Assembly: GCF_030409875.1 (NCBI RefSeq)
Contig: NZ_JAUFQR010000001.1
Location: forward strand, 3,968,001 to 4,032,000
Reading direction: 5' to 3'
DNA: 64,000 bases
DNA from: Chryseobacterium tructae
GTDB lineage: Bacteria > Bacteroidota > Bacteroidia > Flavobacteriales > Weeksellaceae
Positions 37,552 to 45,626 of this stretch are shown piece after piece. The notes beneath the pieces are model-generated. The model was given only the letters and a program-made list of their open reading frames with translations, was not told where the DNA came from and searched no databases. Every line of letters starts with the position of its first letter. Positions within the stretch are counted from its first letter, which is position 1. The position numbers and the translations under genes were made by a program.

Positions 37552-38109
37552 TTATTTTTTCCATTCAAAAGAATCCAGCAGGTGCTTCATATCGTTTTTG
37601 ATATAGTTCACTGCAGGAGCCAGAGAGTCCGGCTTCGGTCTCGTATTAAAGTATAAGTAACCAGTTACGAAATGTTTCGTACTGTCTGTAATGTAAAATT
37701 GAAGATTGGAAGCACTTTGCCCCTTCAGTTCATAGAAATTCCCGTATACTTTTTTTTCGGGATATTCAAAGGATTTTGTATCTATAGAACTGGCTTTAAT
37801 GGTATGTTCGTAAACCATCTTTTCAGCTTCCCTAATGTGTTCTGCAAAGTCATTTTGTATCGGGTAATAAGTAACGAAAACTTTTGCTTTCATTTGAGGA
37901 TAATTCAGATAATACCAGCAAGGTTTTTTAGCTGCTGTAATATTAGCAAAGTCCGAATACTCGAAAGTATAGGCACAGTTGTTTTCAAACTTCTGGTATT
38001 TCGGTGCTGGATATTCCAGACGCAGTTCTCCGTACGGTTTCGGAACCGGGTCTTTTCCACATGAAATTAAAAGCAGTGATACAAAAATAAATATGACTTT
38101 TTTTATCAT
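37552..38109 (-). CDS. gldD: Gliding motility lipoprotein GldD
   Basis: 185 residues from ATG 38109. Lipoprotein signal KKVIFIFVSLLLISC, then PKPYGELRLEYPAPKYQKF and later ANITAAKKPCWYYLNYPQMK, which I recognise as GldD. GldD is required for gliding in Flavobacterium johnsoniae and is kept in many non-gliding flavobacteria. The gene order mutY then gldD is typical of Bacteroidota (often with ssb between, absent here). Confidence 0.92.
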   Translation of the reverse strand: MIKKVIFIFVSLLLISCGKDPVPKPYGELRLEYPAPKYQKFENNCAYTFEYSDFANITAAKKPCWYYLNYPQMKAKVFVTYYPIQNDFAEHIREAEKMVYEHTIKASSIDTKSFEYPEKKVYGNFYELKGQSASNLQFYITDSTKHFVTGYLYFNTRPKPDSLAPAVNYIKNDMKHLLDSFEWKK

Positions 38110-38113
38110 TTTG

Positions 38114-38121
38114 CAAAAGTA
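38114..38121 (-). promoter_or_regulatory. -7 promoter box close to gldD start
   Basis: TACTTTTG on the minus strand matches TAnnTTTG but lies only 5 bp before the gldD ATG, as at queG. Either the mRNA is nearly leaderless or the match is chance and gldD is read from the mutY promoter. Confidence 0.4.
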
Positions 38122-38153
38122 CAAATTAGATTTCAGATTTCGGAAGACAAATT

Positions 38154-39188
38154 TCAGTCTTTCAATGAGTTTTGAATGTAATTTTCCAGAGGCTTTGGAA
38201 AGGATTTTTCATGGGAACCCTGAACGTCTGTAATCTGGTATTGATTTTCAGTGATAAAGCGATTCCATATCTCTTCTGAAGTCACCTCAACATTGAATAT
38301 TTCAATGCTTAAATTCTTGTGTGTCAGCTTATGAGTAATTGTTTTTGATCCTTTAATAAAAGGTTCCATTTCAGCAGAAATAGAGGTTGGAAACTCAAAT
38401 AATTTTTTCCAGATAAAATCTTCTTTTCTCTGACGGATCAGGAATTCTCCATTTCTGTGAACAAAATAATAGGTCAAAGCCAGATCTTCCGCCTTTACCT
38501 TTTTTGTTTTAACAGGATAATCGGGTATTTTCTGAAGGGAAAAAGCCAAGCAATCTTCATTAATCGGGCATTCACCGCAAAGTGGATTTTTGGGTTTACA
38601 GATTTCTGAACCGATATCCATCATAGCCTGATTGAAATCGCCCACGTTGTCAGGCATTATTAGAGCCGCTAATTCTGAGAAATAAACAAATGCCTTAGAG
38701 TTTGAAATATCAAAATCATCGGCAAAGAAACGGCTGAGAACCCTGTAAAAGTTCCCATCTACAGCCGGAATTCTTCCTCCAAAGCAAATGCTTGAAACCG
38801 CTGCTGCTGTATATTTCCCAATTCCTTTCAGTTTTAAAATTTCTTCGTACTGATTCGGAAATACACCATCATAATCATTCATGATCTGTTGGGCTGCTTT
38901 ATGGATATTGATCGCTCTTGAATAATAGCCTAAACCTTTCCAGTACAGTAACACTTCATTTTCCTCAGCGGTAGCCAAAGTTTTTACATCCGGAAATCTT
39001 TTAATGAAATTATTATAATGATTCAACCCCTGATTGATTCTTGTCTGCTGAAATACAATTTCACAGATCCAGATTTTATAGGGGTCTTTTGTCTGTCTGA
39101 AAGGCAGATCTCTTGCATTATTCCGATACCATTCCAAAAGCCTGTTTCCTACATGAAGGAATTCTGAGGCTGTAATATTCTTTTCCAA
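38154..39188 (-). CDS. mutY: A/G-specific adenine DNA glycosylase
   Basis: 344 residues. MutY removes adenine opposite 8-oxoguanine. The start RNARDLPFRQTKDPYKIWI matches the family, with the catalytic Glu in EIVFQQTR (about 44). HhH is LKGIGKYTAAAVSSICFG (about 113) and the catalytic Asp lies in PAVDGNFYRVLSR (about 138). The [4Fe-4S] Cys set is CKPKNPLCGECPINEDC (about 195-211). The C-terminal MutT-like domain holds FLIRQRKEDFIWKKLFEFP. Own -7 box at 39252. Confidence 0.95.
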   Translation of the reverse strand: MEKNITASEFLHVGNRLLEWYRNNARDLPFRQTKDPYKIWICEIVFQQTRINQGLNHYNNFIKRFPDVKTLATAEENEVLLYWKGLGYYSRAINIHKAAQQIMNDYDGVFPNQYEEILKLKGIGKYTAAAVSSICFGGRIPAVDGNFYRVLSRFFADDFDISNSKAFVYFSELAALIMPDNVGDFNQAMMDIGSEICKPKNPLCGECPINEDCLAFSLQKIPDYPVKTKKVKAEDLALTYYFVHRNGEFLIRQRKEDFIWKKLFEFPTSISAEMEPFIKGSKTITHKLTHKNLSIEIFNVEVTSEEIWNRFITENQYQITDVQGSHEKSFPKPLENYIQNSLKD

Positions 39189-39251
39189 AAACCAATCAAT
39201 TTAAGTCACTGAAGAGATGTTACTCCTTCATCCTGTATTATTTCAGGAACG

Positions 39252-39259
39252 CAAAGATA
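39252..39259 (-). promoter_or_regulatory. -7 promoter box of mutY
   Basis: TATCTTTG on the minus strand, full match to TAnnTTTG, 63 bp before the mutY ATG. It lies just inside the 3' boundary of the lipoprotein gene at 39268. Confidence 0.6.
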
Positions 39260-39267
39260 GGTTTATT

Positions 39268-39735
39268 TTATTTTTTCTTCACAGAATATACAGATGCTCC
39301 TCTCAGCCACTGATATTTCAGGTTTCTGTCTTTTGCTATAAAACGATATCCATCCAGTTTTTTCAGGTAAAGATACATGGAGTCTTCTTTCAGTTTTAAT
39401 TTGTAAGGAGATAGGAACATCATGGGCATTTCTAAAGTAGAATCTCTAACTGTTTTCAATACTTTTCCGGATCTTACTTTATAAAGGAAAAATGATTTTC
39501 CACGACCTTTGGAGCTGTCTGCCAGCTTTACATTTGAGCTTGCCAGTACCAATTCGCTGCCGTCAAAACATTCTTCTTCATCCATGATATACGCCTTACC
39601 TTGCTGACGTTCATCTGCAAAAAGATCTTCTTCATATTGACCTGGACTTTGGTATTTTTTTTCACAACTTACCAAAAGAGCCATCAATAATAGCGGCAAG
39701 CCAATGGCCAGTTTAATATTCATTTTAATATTCAT
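39268..39735 (-). CDS. Lipoprotein downstream of tssC, possible T6SS-iii lipoprotein
   Basis: 155 residues from ATG 39735. Signal LAIGLPLLLMALLVSC with lipobox Cys, then a mature domain without known motif, basic C-terminus (SVYSVKKK). It follows tssC on the same strand, but a strong hairpin terminator (39747-39783) fills the gap, ending only 12 bp before its start. Subtype-iii T6SSs include a lipoprotein (TssQ); position fits, but I cannot confirm homology. Read-through could set its level far below the sheath proteins. Confidence 0.6.
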   Translation of the reverse strand: MNIKMNIKLAIGLPLLLMALLVSCEKKYQSPGQYEEDLFADERQQGKAYIMDEEECFDGSELVLASSNVKLADSSKGRGKSFFLYKVRSGKVLKTVRDSTLEMPMMFLSPYKLKLKEDSMYLYLKKLDGYRFIAKDRNLKYQWLRGASVYSVKKK

Positions 39736-39746
39736 AGGTATTGGTA

Positions 39747-39783
39747 GAAAAAAACCGATGTAAAAAATGCATCGGTTTTTATT
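39747..39783 (-). terminator. Strong hairpin between tssC and the lipoprotein gene
   Basis: AAAACCGATG / CATCGGTTTT 10-bp stem with nine-base loop; on the minus strand eight T follow directly. It lies 18 bp past the tssC stop. Confidence 0.85.
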
Positions 39784-39800
39784 ATTTAAATAAGGTGTTA

Positions 39801-41161
39801 TTATTCCTGAGTGTATTGAGCATCCCATTCGTTACCATCATCTCCTTTGTGTCCGTCTAGTTTAATAACGAAACTTTTTGTAGGGAAATAAGGAGTCATA
39901 CGGATATCAAGCCATACTCTGTCTTTGTTTACTCTATCCTGCTCGAAACGAACAATCTTGAATTTCTCGATCAATTTATCCGGCCCTTTGATATTATCAA
40001 GGAACGTTACTATTTGTCTTCTCAAATCGTCTTCGTTTTTAGCATTCCAGTTTTCGAAAGCTCTTCTGTTTAAGAAGTCTAGTAATACTTTAGTTACATA
40101 GTCGAATACACGAACTACTGAATACGTCTGAAGACCAATGTTGTCTCCTGTAAATAATGTCTTCGCAGAGAAAGCCATAATTTACCATATTCGTTAACCA
40201 TTGGTACAAGACCCATTTTTTCCAACTGAGAAATTTCACTTTTCTTCAATTCGAATTTCACGGCATCTACTTCGTTGATATTACCGTGCTTTTTACCAGC
40301 TGCTACCTGAGACATAAGAGTCTTATGGATTTTTCCTGCTAATGAAGTGGAAGGTGGAAGTTCTACGTTTTCTTCTTCCCCTACTTCTTCAGCTTTTCCA
40401 CGACCTACTAGCCAGTTACACGTCATGATCACGTTACTTCTGTGAAGTTCACCACCTGTAAGGTTTGCAGAATGGAATAAATCTACAACGTCATCCGGCT
40501 TATCAAGGTTCGCAAAGTCTGTAACCATCATTACTTTGTTCTCGTTACAGATTTTAGCCCACTTTTCAATAACTTTATTAGATCCTAAGTATCCAGGGAT
40601 AGCAAGGAGTGAGTAGTTATCTCTAAGGTCTAAACGGTCGTAGTAATTTTTGAATTCTTCAGAAATAGCATCAATGAATAAAGGATTGTCTAAGTCTGAA
40701 ACCTGATCAAGGCTTGCGTTTACAATACTTACGTTATCCACTTTATCCAATTCTGTATTTTTGTAGAATTGAGCTACAGTTCTATAGTTGGTTTCCAACA
40801 TACGAACTGCGTCTAGTGTACTTTTTAGGTTTTTCTTTAAATTCTGATCAGCTTGTTGTGCTTTAGTTTTGCACGTATCAGCCATTTTATCTGCAGATTC
40901 ACTTCCTTCTAAAAGGCTTACCCAAAGGTTGATCTTCTGAAGAAGTTCTTTTCTTTCTTCTGATTTATTGTTATCGTTAAGGAAGATTTCTTTCCTTGCT
41001 TTTCTGGTTGGGTTCATATTGGCGATACCGTCTACAACGGATTCAACAAAGCCAAAACCTCCCATTTTATTGAGCTCTGCAAGCGGGTTCCCTTTCGGTT
41101 GCCCTGAGTGTTGCTGCTGCCCTTGTTGTTGGCTTTCTTGCGCCTGTAATTTGCTATCCAT
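39801..41161 (-). CDS. tssC: TssC sheath protein of subtype-iii T6SS, frameshift at about 40182
   Basis: Large contractile-sheath subunit. The 5' frame (41161-40115) contains YYDRLDLRDNYSLLAIPGYL, then MVTDFANLDKPDDVVDLF and VIMTCNWLVGRG. It loses frame after VNEYGK at coding-strand AAA (40181-40183). One extra A reads YGKIMAFSAKTLFTGDNIGL into the second frame, with YVTKVLLDFLNRRAFE and the C-terminal IRMTPYFPTKSFVIKLDGHK. Repaired length 453. The N-terminus is Gln-rich and flexible. It pairs with TssB, 20 bp upstream. The sheath contracts to fire the Hcp tube and VgrG spike encoded at 14.7-17.2 kb. Confidence 0.9.
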
Positions 41162-41181
41162 GATTTAATGTAAGTCTTTAA

Positions 41182-41628
41182 TTATTTTTCAAGTTCTTGT
41201 GCTACTTCTTTCAATACATCGATGAACGCCGCTCTAGTTTGGTCGTTCTCCAGCATATTACGAAGAATTTTATTGGTTTTTAACTGACGTACAATTTTAT
41301 TGTACTGCTCCTGTTCCATGCTCAGTTGCTGAAGATAATCAGATTTTTGAGTAAGGCTTTTAGGAGTAAAGTCTCCAAGATTCTGAAAACGGAATTCTTC
41401 ATCAACCACTCCTCCATCTTCTGTTTCGTGCTGTACTGCCACAGAAGGCTGGAAATGTTTGAAAACATCTTCCACGGTTTTTAATCCTGTTACAATTTCA
41501 GGGGTATAAGATTCGTCTGTTGTAAGCTGGCTTACTATCAGTGATTTATTTTCCTGTATTTCCTGAATAGCTTCATTAGCGTCTACTTTTACCTCGTTTC
41601 CGCCAACACCATAATTAAACATTGCCAT
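41182..41628 (-). CDS. tssB: TssB small sheath protein of subtype-iii T6SS
   Basis: 148 residues. Blocks I recognise are VSQLTTDESYTPEIVTGLKT, then VEDVFKHFQPSVAVQ and FRFQNLGDFTPKSLTQ, the sheath-handle region, followed by a long C-terminal helix that packs with TssC. No signal peptide; cytoplasmic. First gene of the tssB-tssC transcript. No consensus -7 box is evident upstream, in the 355-bp gap to the divergent gene. Confidence 0.9.
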   Translation of the reverse strand: MAMFNYGVGGNEVKVDANEAIQEIQENKSLIVSQLTTDESYTPEIVTGLKTVEDVFKHFQPSVAVQHETEDGGVVDEEFRFQNLGDFTPKSLTQKSDYLQQLSMEQEQYNKIVRQLKTNKILRNMLENDQTRAAFIDVLKEVAQELEK

Positions 41629-41750
41629 ATTATTATTATTTTGAGATTTACTATTTTGGTTTAGATCTGTATTTTAATAATTTACAAGTAAATTGAATTC
41701 AATACAAATCCAGAGTTTAAATTTAAAAAAAAACTGTAACATACAAAATT

Positions 41751-41783
41751 TTGTCAAGATTTTTCTTATCTATTTTAAATTTG
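41751..41783 (+). promoter_or_regulatory. Promoter for the rightward gene beside tssB
   Basis: TTG (41751) and TAAATTTG (41776-41783) with 22 bp between them match the Bacteroidota -33/-7 pair. It lies about 200 bp before the ATG at 41984. A 21-codon ORF (41816-41881) lies between and may be meaningless. Confidence 0.55.
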
Positions 41784-41983
41784 CGCCCATTTATTTAACA
41801 TAAAATCAAAGTCTTATGAAGTCACTAAGCTATGAAAAAATAAATAAAAACAAACCATGGAAAGATAAAATAAAATCCTGATCTCTTTTAGATTTATAAA
41901 AAATATCCAACACATATTAAAATAAGAATTCTTCTGATGTAAGGAAAAAATATTCATTATATTTAAGTAAAGTAAACAGAGTA

Positions 41984-43029
41984 ATGAAAGATGTAAAGAT
42001 TGCGTTTAGAAAACCAATATATCCTGTTTCGGAAGCATTAGAACAGTATTTGGAAAAACATAACAGAACGACCAAGATTCACTTCTTATATGAAGATCTG
42101 TTAAGGTTTAGTGACAGTATAAATATTCTGGATAAGGAAGGCAAAGATACTTTATGGCTCGGTGTCATGTACCCTGAATATGAGTTAAAGAAATAGAGGC
42201 TAATTTAAATAAGATATATACCCTTCTTCACTCTGATGGAGATGAGGCTACTTTACCGTACCTGGCAGTGGATACCATAGACTTTTGTACTTTCGGAAAT
42301 TCCAAACCTTTTCGAATTCGGGTAAGAAATATCCTGAATGATAATTATACTAATTTTTATATTAAGCAGGCCGATGCTTCCCGCATATATGGTCTGGAGC
42401 TTGAAGACTTGCTTTCTCCTAATCGAATTAATTTTCTGATTTATAAAAATACTTTAATAGAAGAACATATTTTAGGGATTCCCGGAGATGTATTTATTCA
42501 AAAACATATGCCCCATTGTACAGATTTGGAAAAGGCACAGATCTCTAAAGAATTTGTAAAATTCAATGAGCGTTGCCTTATTGGGTTATTGGGTGATATG
42601 CGCTCCTATAATTACGTCATTATCCCTATACACGATTTTGATCAGGTTATTTATAGAATTCGCCCCATTGATTTTGATCAGCAAAGTTACGAGGGGAATT
42701 TGAAGGTTTATCTTCCCCAATATTTCAAAGAAAACAATCCGATGGTTACAATGGTACTGGAAAGACTAAAGCCTAATTCTATAGAACAATATCGGAAGGA
42801 AGTACGTTCTCAAATTGTAAAAAGGGTAACCAGCAGTAAGAACAGATTTGATGAACTCATTTCTATTATGAAAAAAGAAGATCTTGCCCCGGAAGCCAAT
42901 GTTACAGAGCTAAAAACGGCATTGCAAAAACTCACCTATGATATCAATTTCAAATATTGCAAAACGATGGGAGATATTATAGAAACCGGAATAAAGTTTG
43001 TGATCCGGAATTACAAAAAGGCATATTAA
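41984..43029 (+). CDS. Unknown protein divergent from tssB, frameshift at about 42192
   Basis: The 5' frame (70 codons) ends at TAG just after coding-strand AAA (42191-42193). One extra A reads YELKKIEANLNKIYTLLHSD into the second frame, which reaches 43029; repaired length 348. Cytoplasmic, mixed alpha/beta, with IPGDVFIQKHMPHCTDLEK and YRIRPIDFDQQSYEG as conspicuous blocks. The RPIDFDQQ region recalls kinase-like or lipid-modified folds only vaguely. Its head-to-head position with tssBC makes a T6SS-linked role worth testing; nothing in the sequence proves it. Confidence 0.65.
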
Positions 43030-43030
43030 A

Positions 43031-43073
43031 AAAGAATCCATCTCACATTACATGGGGATGGATTCTTTCTTTT
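43031..43073. terminator. Bidirectional terminator
   Basis: AAAGAATCCATC / GATGGATTCTTT, 12-bp perfect stem, T-rich on the right and A-rich on the left. It serves the rightward unknown gene and the leftward M13 peptidase. Confidence 0.85.
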
Positions 43074-43093
43074 CTAACAATTTTTTGGTACTC

Positions 43094-45190
43094 TTACCAA
43101 ATTTTTATTCTCTCCTCAGGAGCTTTGTACATTTTATCTCCCGGTTTAATATCGAATGCTTTGATAAATGAATCCTGATTCACCAATGGCCCGAAAGCTC
43201 TGTACATTCCCGGAGAGTGCGGATCTGTTTTCACCTGGTTAATCATATATTCATTGGTTGCTTTTGTTCTCCAAACGGTAGCCCAGCTCATAAAGAATCT
43301 TTGATCCTGAGTAAATCCACTGATTTTTCCTGGGTTTCCTTTATCTTTAAGATACATCTGAAGGGCATCATAGGCTACAGCTACCCCACCTAGGTCTCCG
43401 ATATTTTCTCCACTTGTAAATTTACCATTCACAAAGCTTCCTTTTACAGGTTCATAAGCACTATATTGAGAGGCTAACTGACCTACTTTTGCGTCAAAGT
43501 TCTTACGATCAGCATCTGTCCACCAGTTATTAAGGTTACCATCACCGTCGAAACGAGAACCACTGTCATCAAAACCGTGAGATATCTCGTGACCAATTAC
43601 GGCTCCAATTCCACCAAAGTTTACTGCAGCATCTGCATTAGGGTTATAGAAAGGAGGCTGAAGGATTGCTGCCGGGAACACAATTTCGTTATTAGATCCG
43701 CTATAATAAGCATTTACCGTTTGCGGAGACATTCCCCATTCAGTTTTATCAACCGGCTTACCTACTTTATCAAGATTTCTTTGATACTGCCATGCCGATA
43801 CATTCTGTAAGTTAGCATATAATGATCCACCTTGTTTTGGAGATTCTACTTTTAATTGACTATAATCTTTCCATTTGTCCGGATATGCGATCTTCACTGT
43901 AAATTTGGATAATTTTTCCTGAGCTTTTACTTTGGTTTCAGGAGACATCCAGTCGATATTGGCAATATGGGTTTTGAATGATTTTAAAAGGTAATCAATA
44001 TAGGTTTCCATCTGCTGTTTTGCTTCCGGAGTAAAGTATTTGTCTACATATAATTTCCCAAATGCTTCTCCAAGAACTCCGTTCACAAGAGTTAAACCTC
44101 TTTTGTTCATAGGGCGTTGCTCTTTTTGCCCTTGTAAATCTTTTGCATAGAAATCAAATCTGATTTGCTCAAGGTTTTCATCCAGGTTACTAGCATTTCC
44201 ATTAATCAAATGGTATTTAAGGTAGTCTTTTAGTAATGGCAAGTTTTTCTGTGTGATGAACTGATCCATGTTCTGGTAGTATTTCAGCTCGCCAATGATC
44301 ACTCTATCTGTATTAACCCCTGCTTCTTTTAGATATTTTGCAAGGTCAACATTTTTTACTAACCCTGACAATTCCGAAACATTTTTAGGATTGTATCTTA
44401 AATTAGCATCTCTGTTTTGCTCCAATGTTAATAGATAGTTCGCCAATTGCTTTTCAAAGTCCACTACATTCTGTGCAGCCTGGCTTGAATTTTTATAACC
44501 TAAAACACCAAATAATTTTCCAACATAAGCCTGGTACTGGCCTAATGTCTTCGTATTGGCTTCGTTTACTTTCTGATAATAATCTCTTCCTAAACCAAGA
44601 TCCGGTCCACCAAGATATACCGCATTCATTTTAGAATTCTTCATATCGGCTCCGGCTCTCCATCCGTAAAAGGAGTTATCTCCTAATTTTGTAGCTTCTA
44701 AAAGATATTTCTGAAGATCATTAACACTTTTGATAGCCTCTATTTTTGCCAGATCTGTTTTGATAGGATTTAATCCATCTGCATTTCTTTTAGCAGTATC
44801 CATAAAAGAAGCATATAGACTTTGGATCTTCTGCCCTTCAGAACCTGCAGGATATGATTCAGTAAGAATTTTATTTAAAATATCCAATGAAGAGTCATCT
44901 ACATTTTCTCTCAAAGCATTGAAAGATCCCCAATTGGCTTTATCTGAAGGAATTTGAGTTGTTTTCACCCAATTTCCATTCACATAGCTAAAAAAGTCAT
45001 CCTGCGGACGGACACCTGTATCCATATAAGATAGATTGATCCCTTCCTCTTTTACTTCTTCTTTTGCCGGCGTTGCTACTGTTGCTTTAGCCTCTGTTTT
45101 TGTCTCTGTCCCTGCAGTCTTTGCTGCACCACACGAATTTAGCAATACTATACCCGAAAAGGCAAGTATACCAATATTTAGCTTTTTCAT
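43094..45190 (-). CDS. M13-family metallopeptidase, lipoprotein
   Basis: 698 residues. Lipoprotein signal NIGILAFSGIVLLNSC, then a neprilysin/PepO-type enzyme. DTGVRPQDDFFSYVNGNWVK opens the M13_N domain. NAYY and FPAAILQPPFYNP lie before the zinc site GHEISHGFDDSG (HExxH near 531) and GENIGDLGG supplies the third ligand Glu (about 594). The end EERIKIW is the family terminus. It cleaves oligopeptides at the envelope. A close paralogue lies 437 bp upstream; this copy is membrane-anchored, the other secreted. Confidence 0.93.
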   Translation of the reverse strand: MKKLNIGILAFSGIVLLNSCGAAKTAGTETKTEAKATVATPAKEEVKEEGINLSYMDTGVRPQDDFFSYVNGNWVKTTQIPSDKANWGSFNALRENVDDSSLDILNKILTESYPAGSEGQKIQSLYASFMDTAKRNADGLNPIKTDLAKIEAIKSVNDLQKYLLEATKLGDNSFYGWRAGADMKNSKMNAVYLGGPDLGLGRDYYQKVNEANTKTLGQYQAYVGKLFGVLGYKNSSQAAQNVVDFEKQLANYLLTLEQNRDANLRYNPKNVSELSGLVKNVDLAKYLKEAGVNTDRVIIGELKYYQNMDQFITQKNLPLLKDYLKYHLINGNASNLDENLEQIRFDFYAKDLQGQKEQRPMNKRGLTLVNGVLGEAFGKLYVDKYFTPEAKQQMETYIDYLLKSFKTHIANIDWMSPETKVKAQEKLSKFTVKIAYPDKWKDYSQLKVESPKQGGSLYANLQNVSAWQYQRNLDKVGKPVDKTEWGMSPQTVNAYYSGSNNEIVFPAAILQPPFYNPNADAAVNFGGIGAVIGHEISHGFDDSGSRFDGDGNLNNWWTDADRKNFDAKVGQLASQYSAYEPVKGSFVNGKFTSGENIGDLGGVAVAYDALQMYLKDKGNPGKISGFTQDQRFFMSWATVWRTKATNEYMINQVKTDPHSPGMYRAFGPLVNQDSFIKAFDIKPGDKMYKAPEERIKIW

Positions 45191-45222
45191 TGAAGATAAT
45201 TTTTGATTTTACACAAACTTAT

Positions 45223-45230
45223 CAAATATA
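45223..45230 (-). promoter_or_regulatory. -7 promoter box of the lipoprotein M13 peptidase
   Basis: TATATTTG on the minus strand, 32 bp before the ATG. The copy thus has its own promoter and is not read only from the upstream paralogue. Confidence 0.6.
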
Positions 45231-45332
45231 CAAACTTTAATGATATGTAATGGATATAATTATTCAATGGCGTTTTGAGGTATGTGGACAAGTTTTTAGT
45301 CTTGGGTAGAAATAGTGTAGGCAGGCCATCCC

Positions 45333-45490
45333 GTCAAAATTCAGAGAATTTTTGACACCCTTCCTGAGGAGGTAATAATGGCACTTCTTTACGGATTATG
45401 ATCTGATTGACTATTGTTCCATTTAGATGGTATGTTTTGGCTAAAGCCAATGGAAAAATTTAATCTATTTTGGATGGGCTAAAGCCCATC
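45333..45490. repeat. Cluster of intergenic palindromes between the M13 genes
   Basis: Three inverted repeats lie in the 436-bp gap: GTCAAAA/TTTTGAC around TTCAGAGAAT (45333-45356), TTGGCT-AA-AGCCAA (45437-45450) and GATGGGCT-AA-AGCCCATC (45473-45490). The two GGCTAAAGCC cores are shared and look like REP-type elements. They are too poor in T to be terminators. Confidence 0.6.
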
Positions 45491-45589
45491 TCTATTGATC
45501 TAGCTAAGCAAACATTGAAATTTCACCCACAATGTAATCTATAATATAATCCCTACAACCTGCTGCCTACAATCTGCTACCATCTAAAA

Positions 45590-45619
45590 AAACAAAAACC
45601 GCCCATTACTGAGCGGTTT
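45590..45619 (-). terminator. Terminator after the secreted M13 peptidase
   Basis: AAACCGC / GCGGTTT stem followed on the minus strand by TTTTGTTTTTT, 8 bp past the stop. Confidence 0.8.
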
Positions 45620-45626
45620 GTCTATT

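Noticed and set aside
41816..41881. 21-codon ORF between the promoter at 41751 and the gene at 41984
   Set aside because: No ribosome binding site, A-rich composition, and no evidence beyond an ATG and a stop; mentioned only in the promoter entry.
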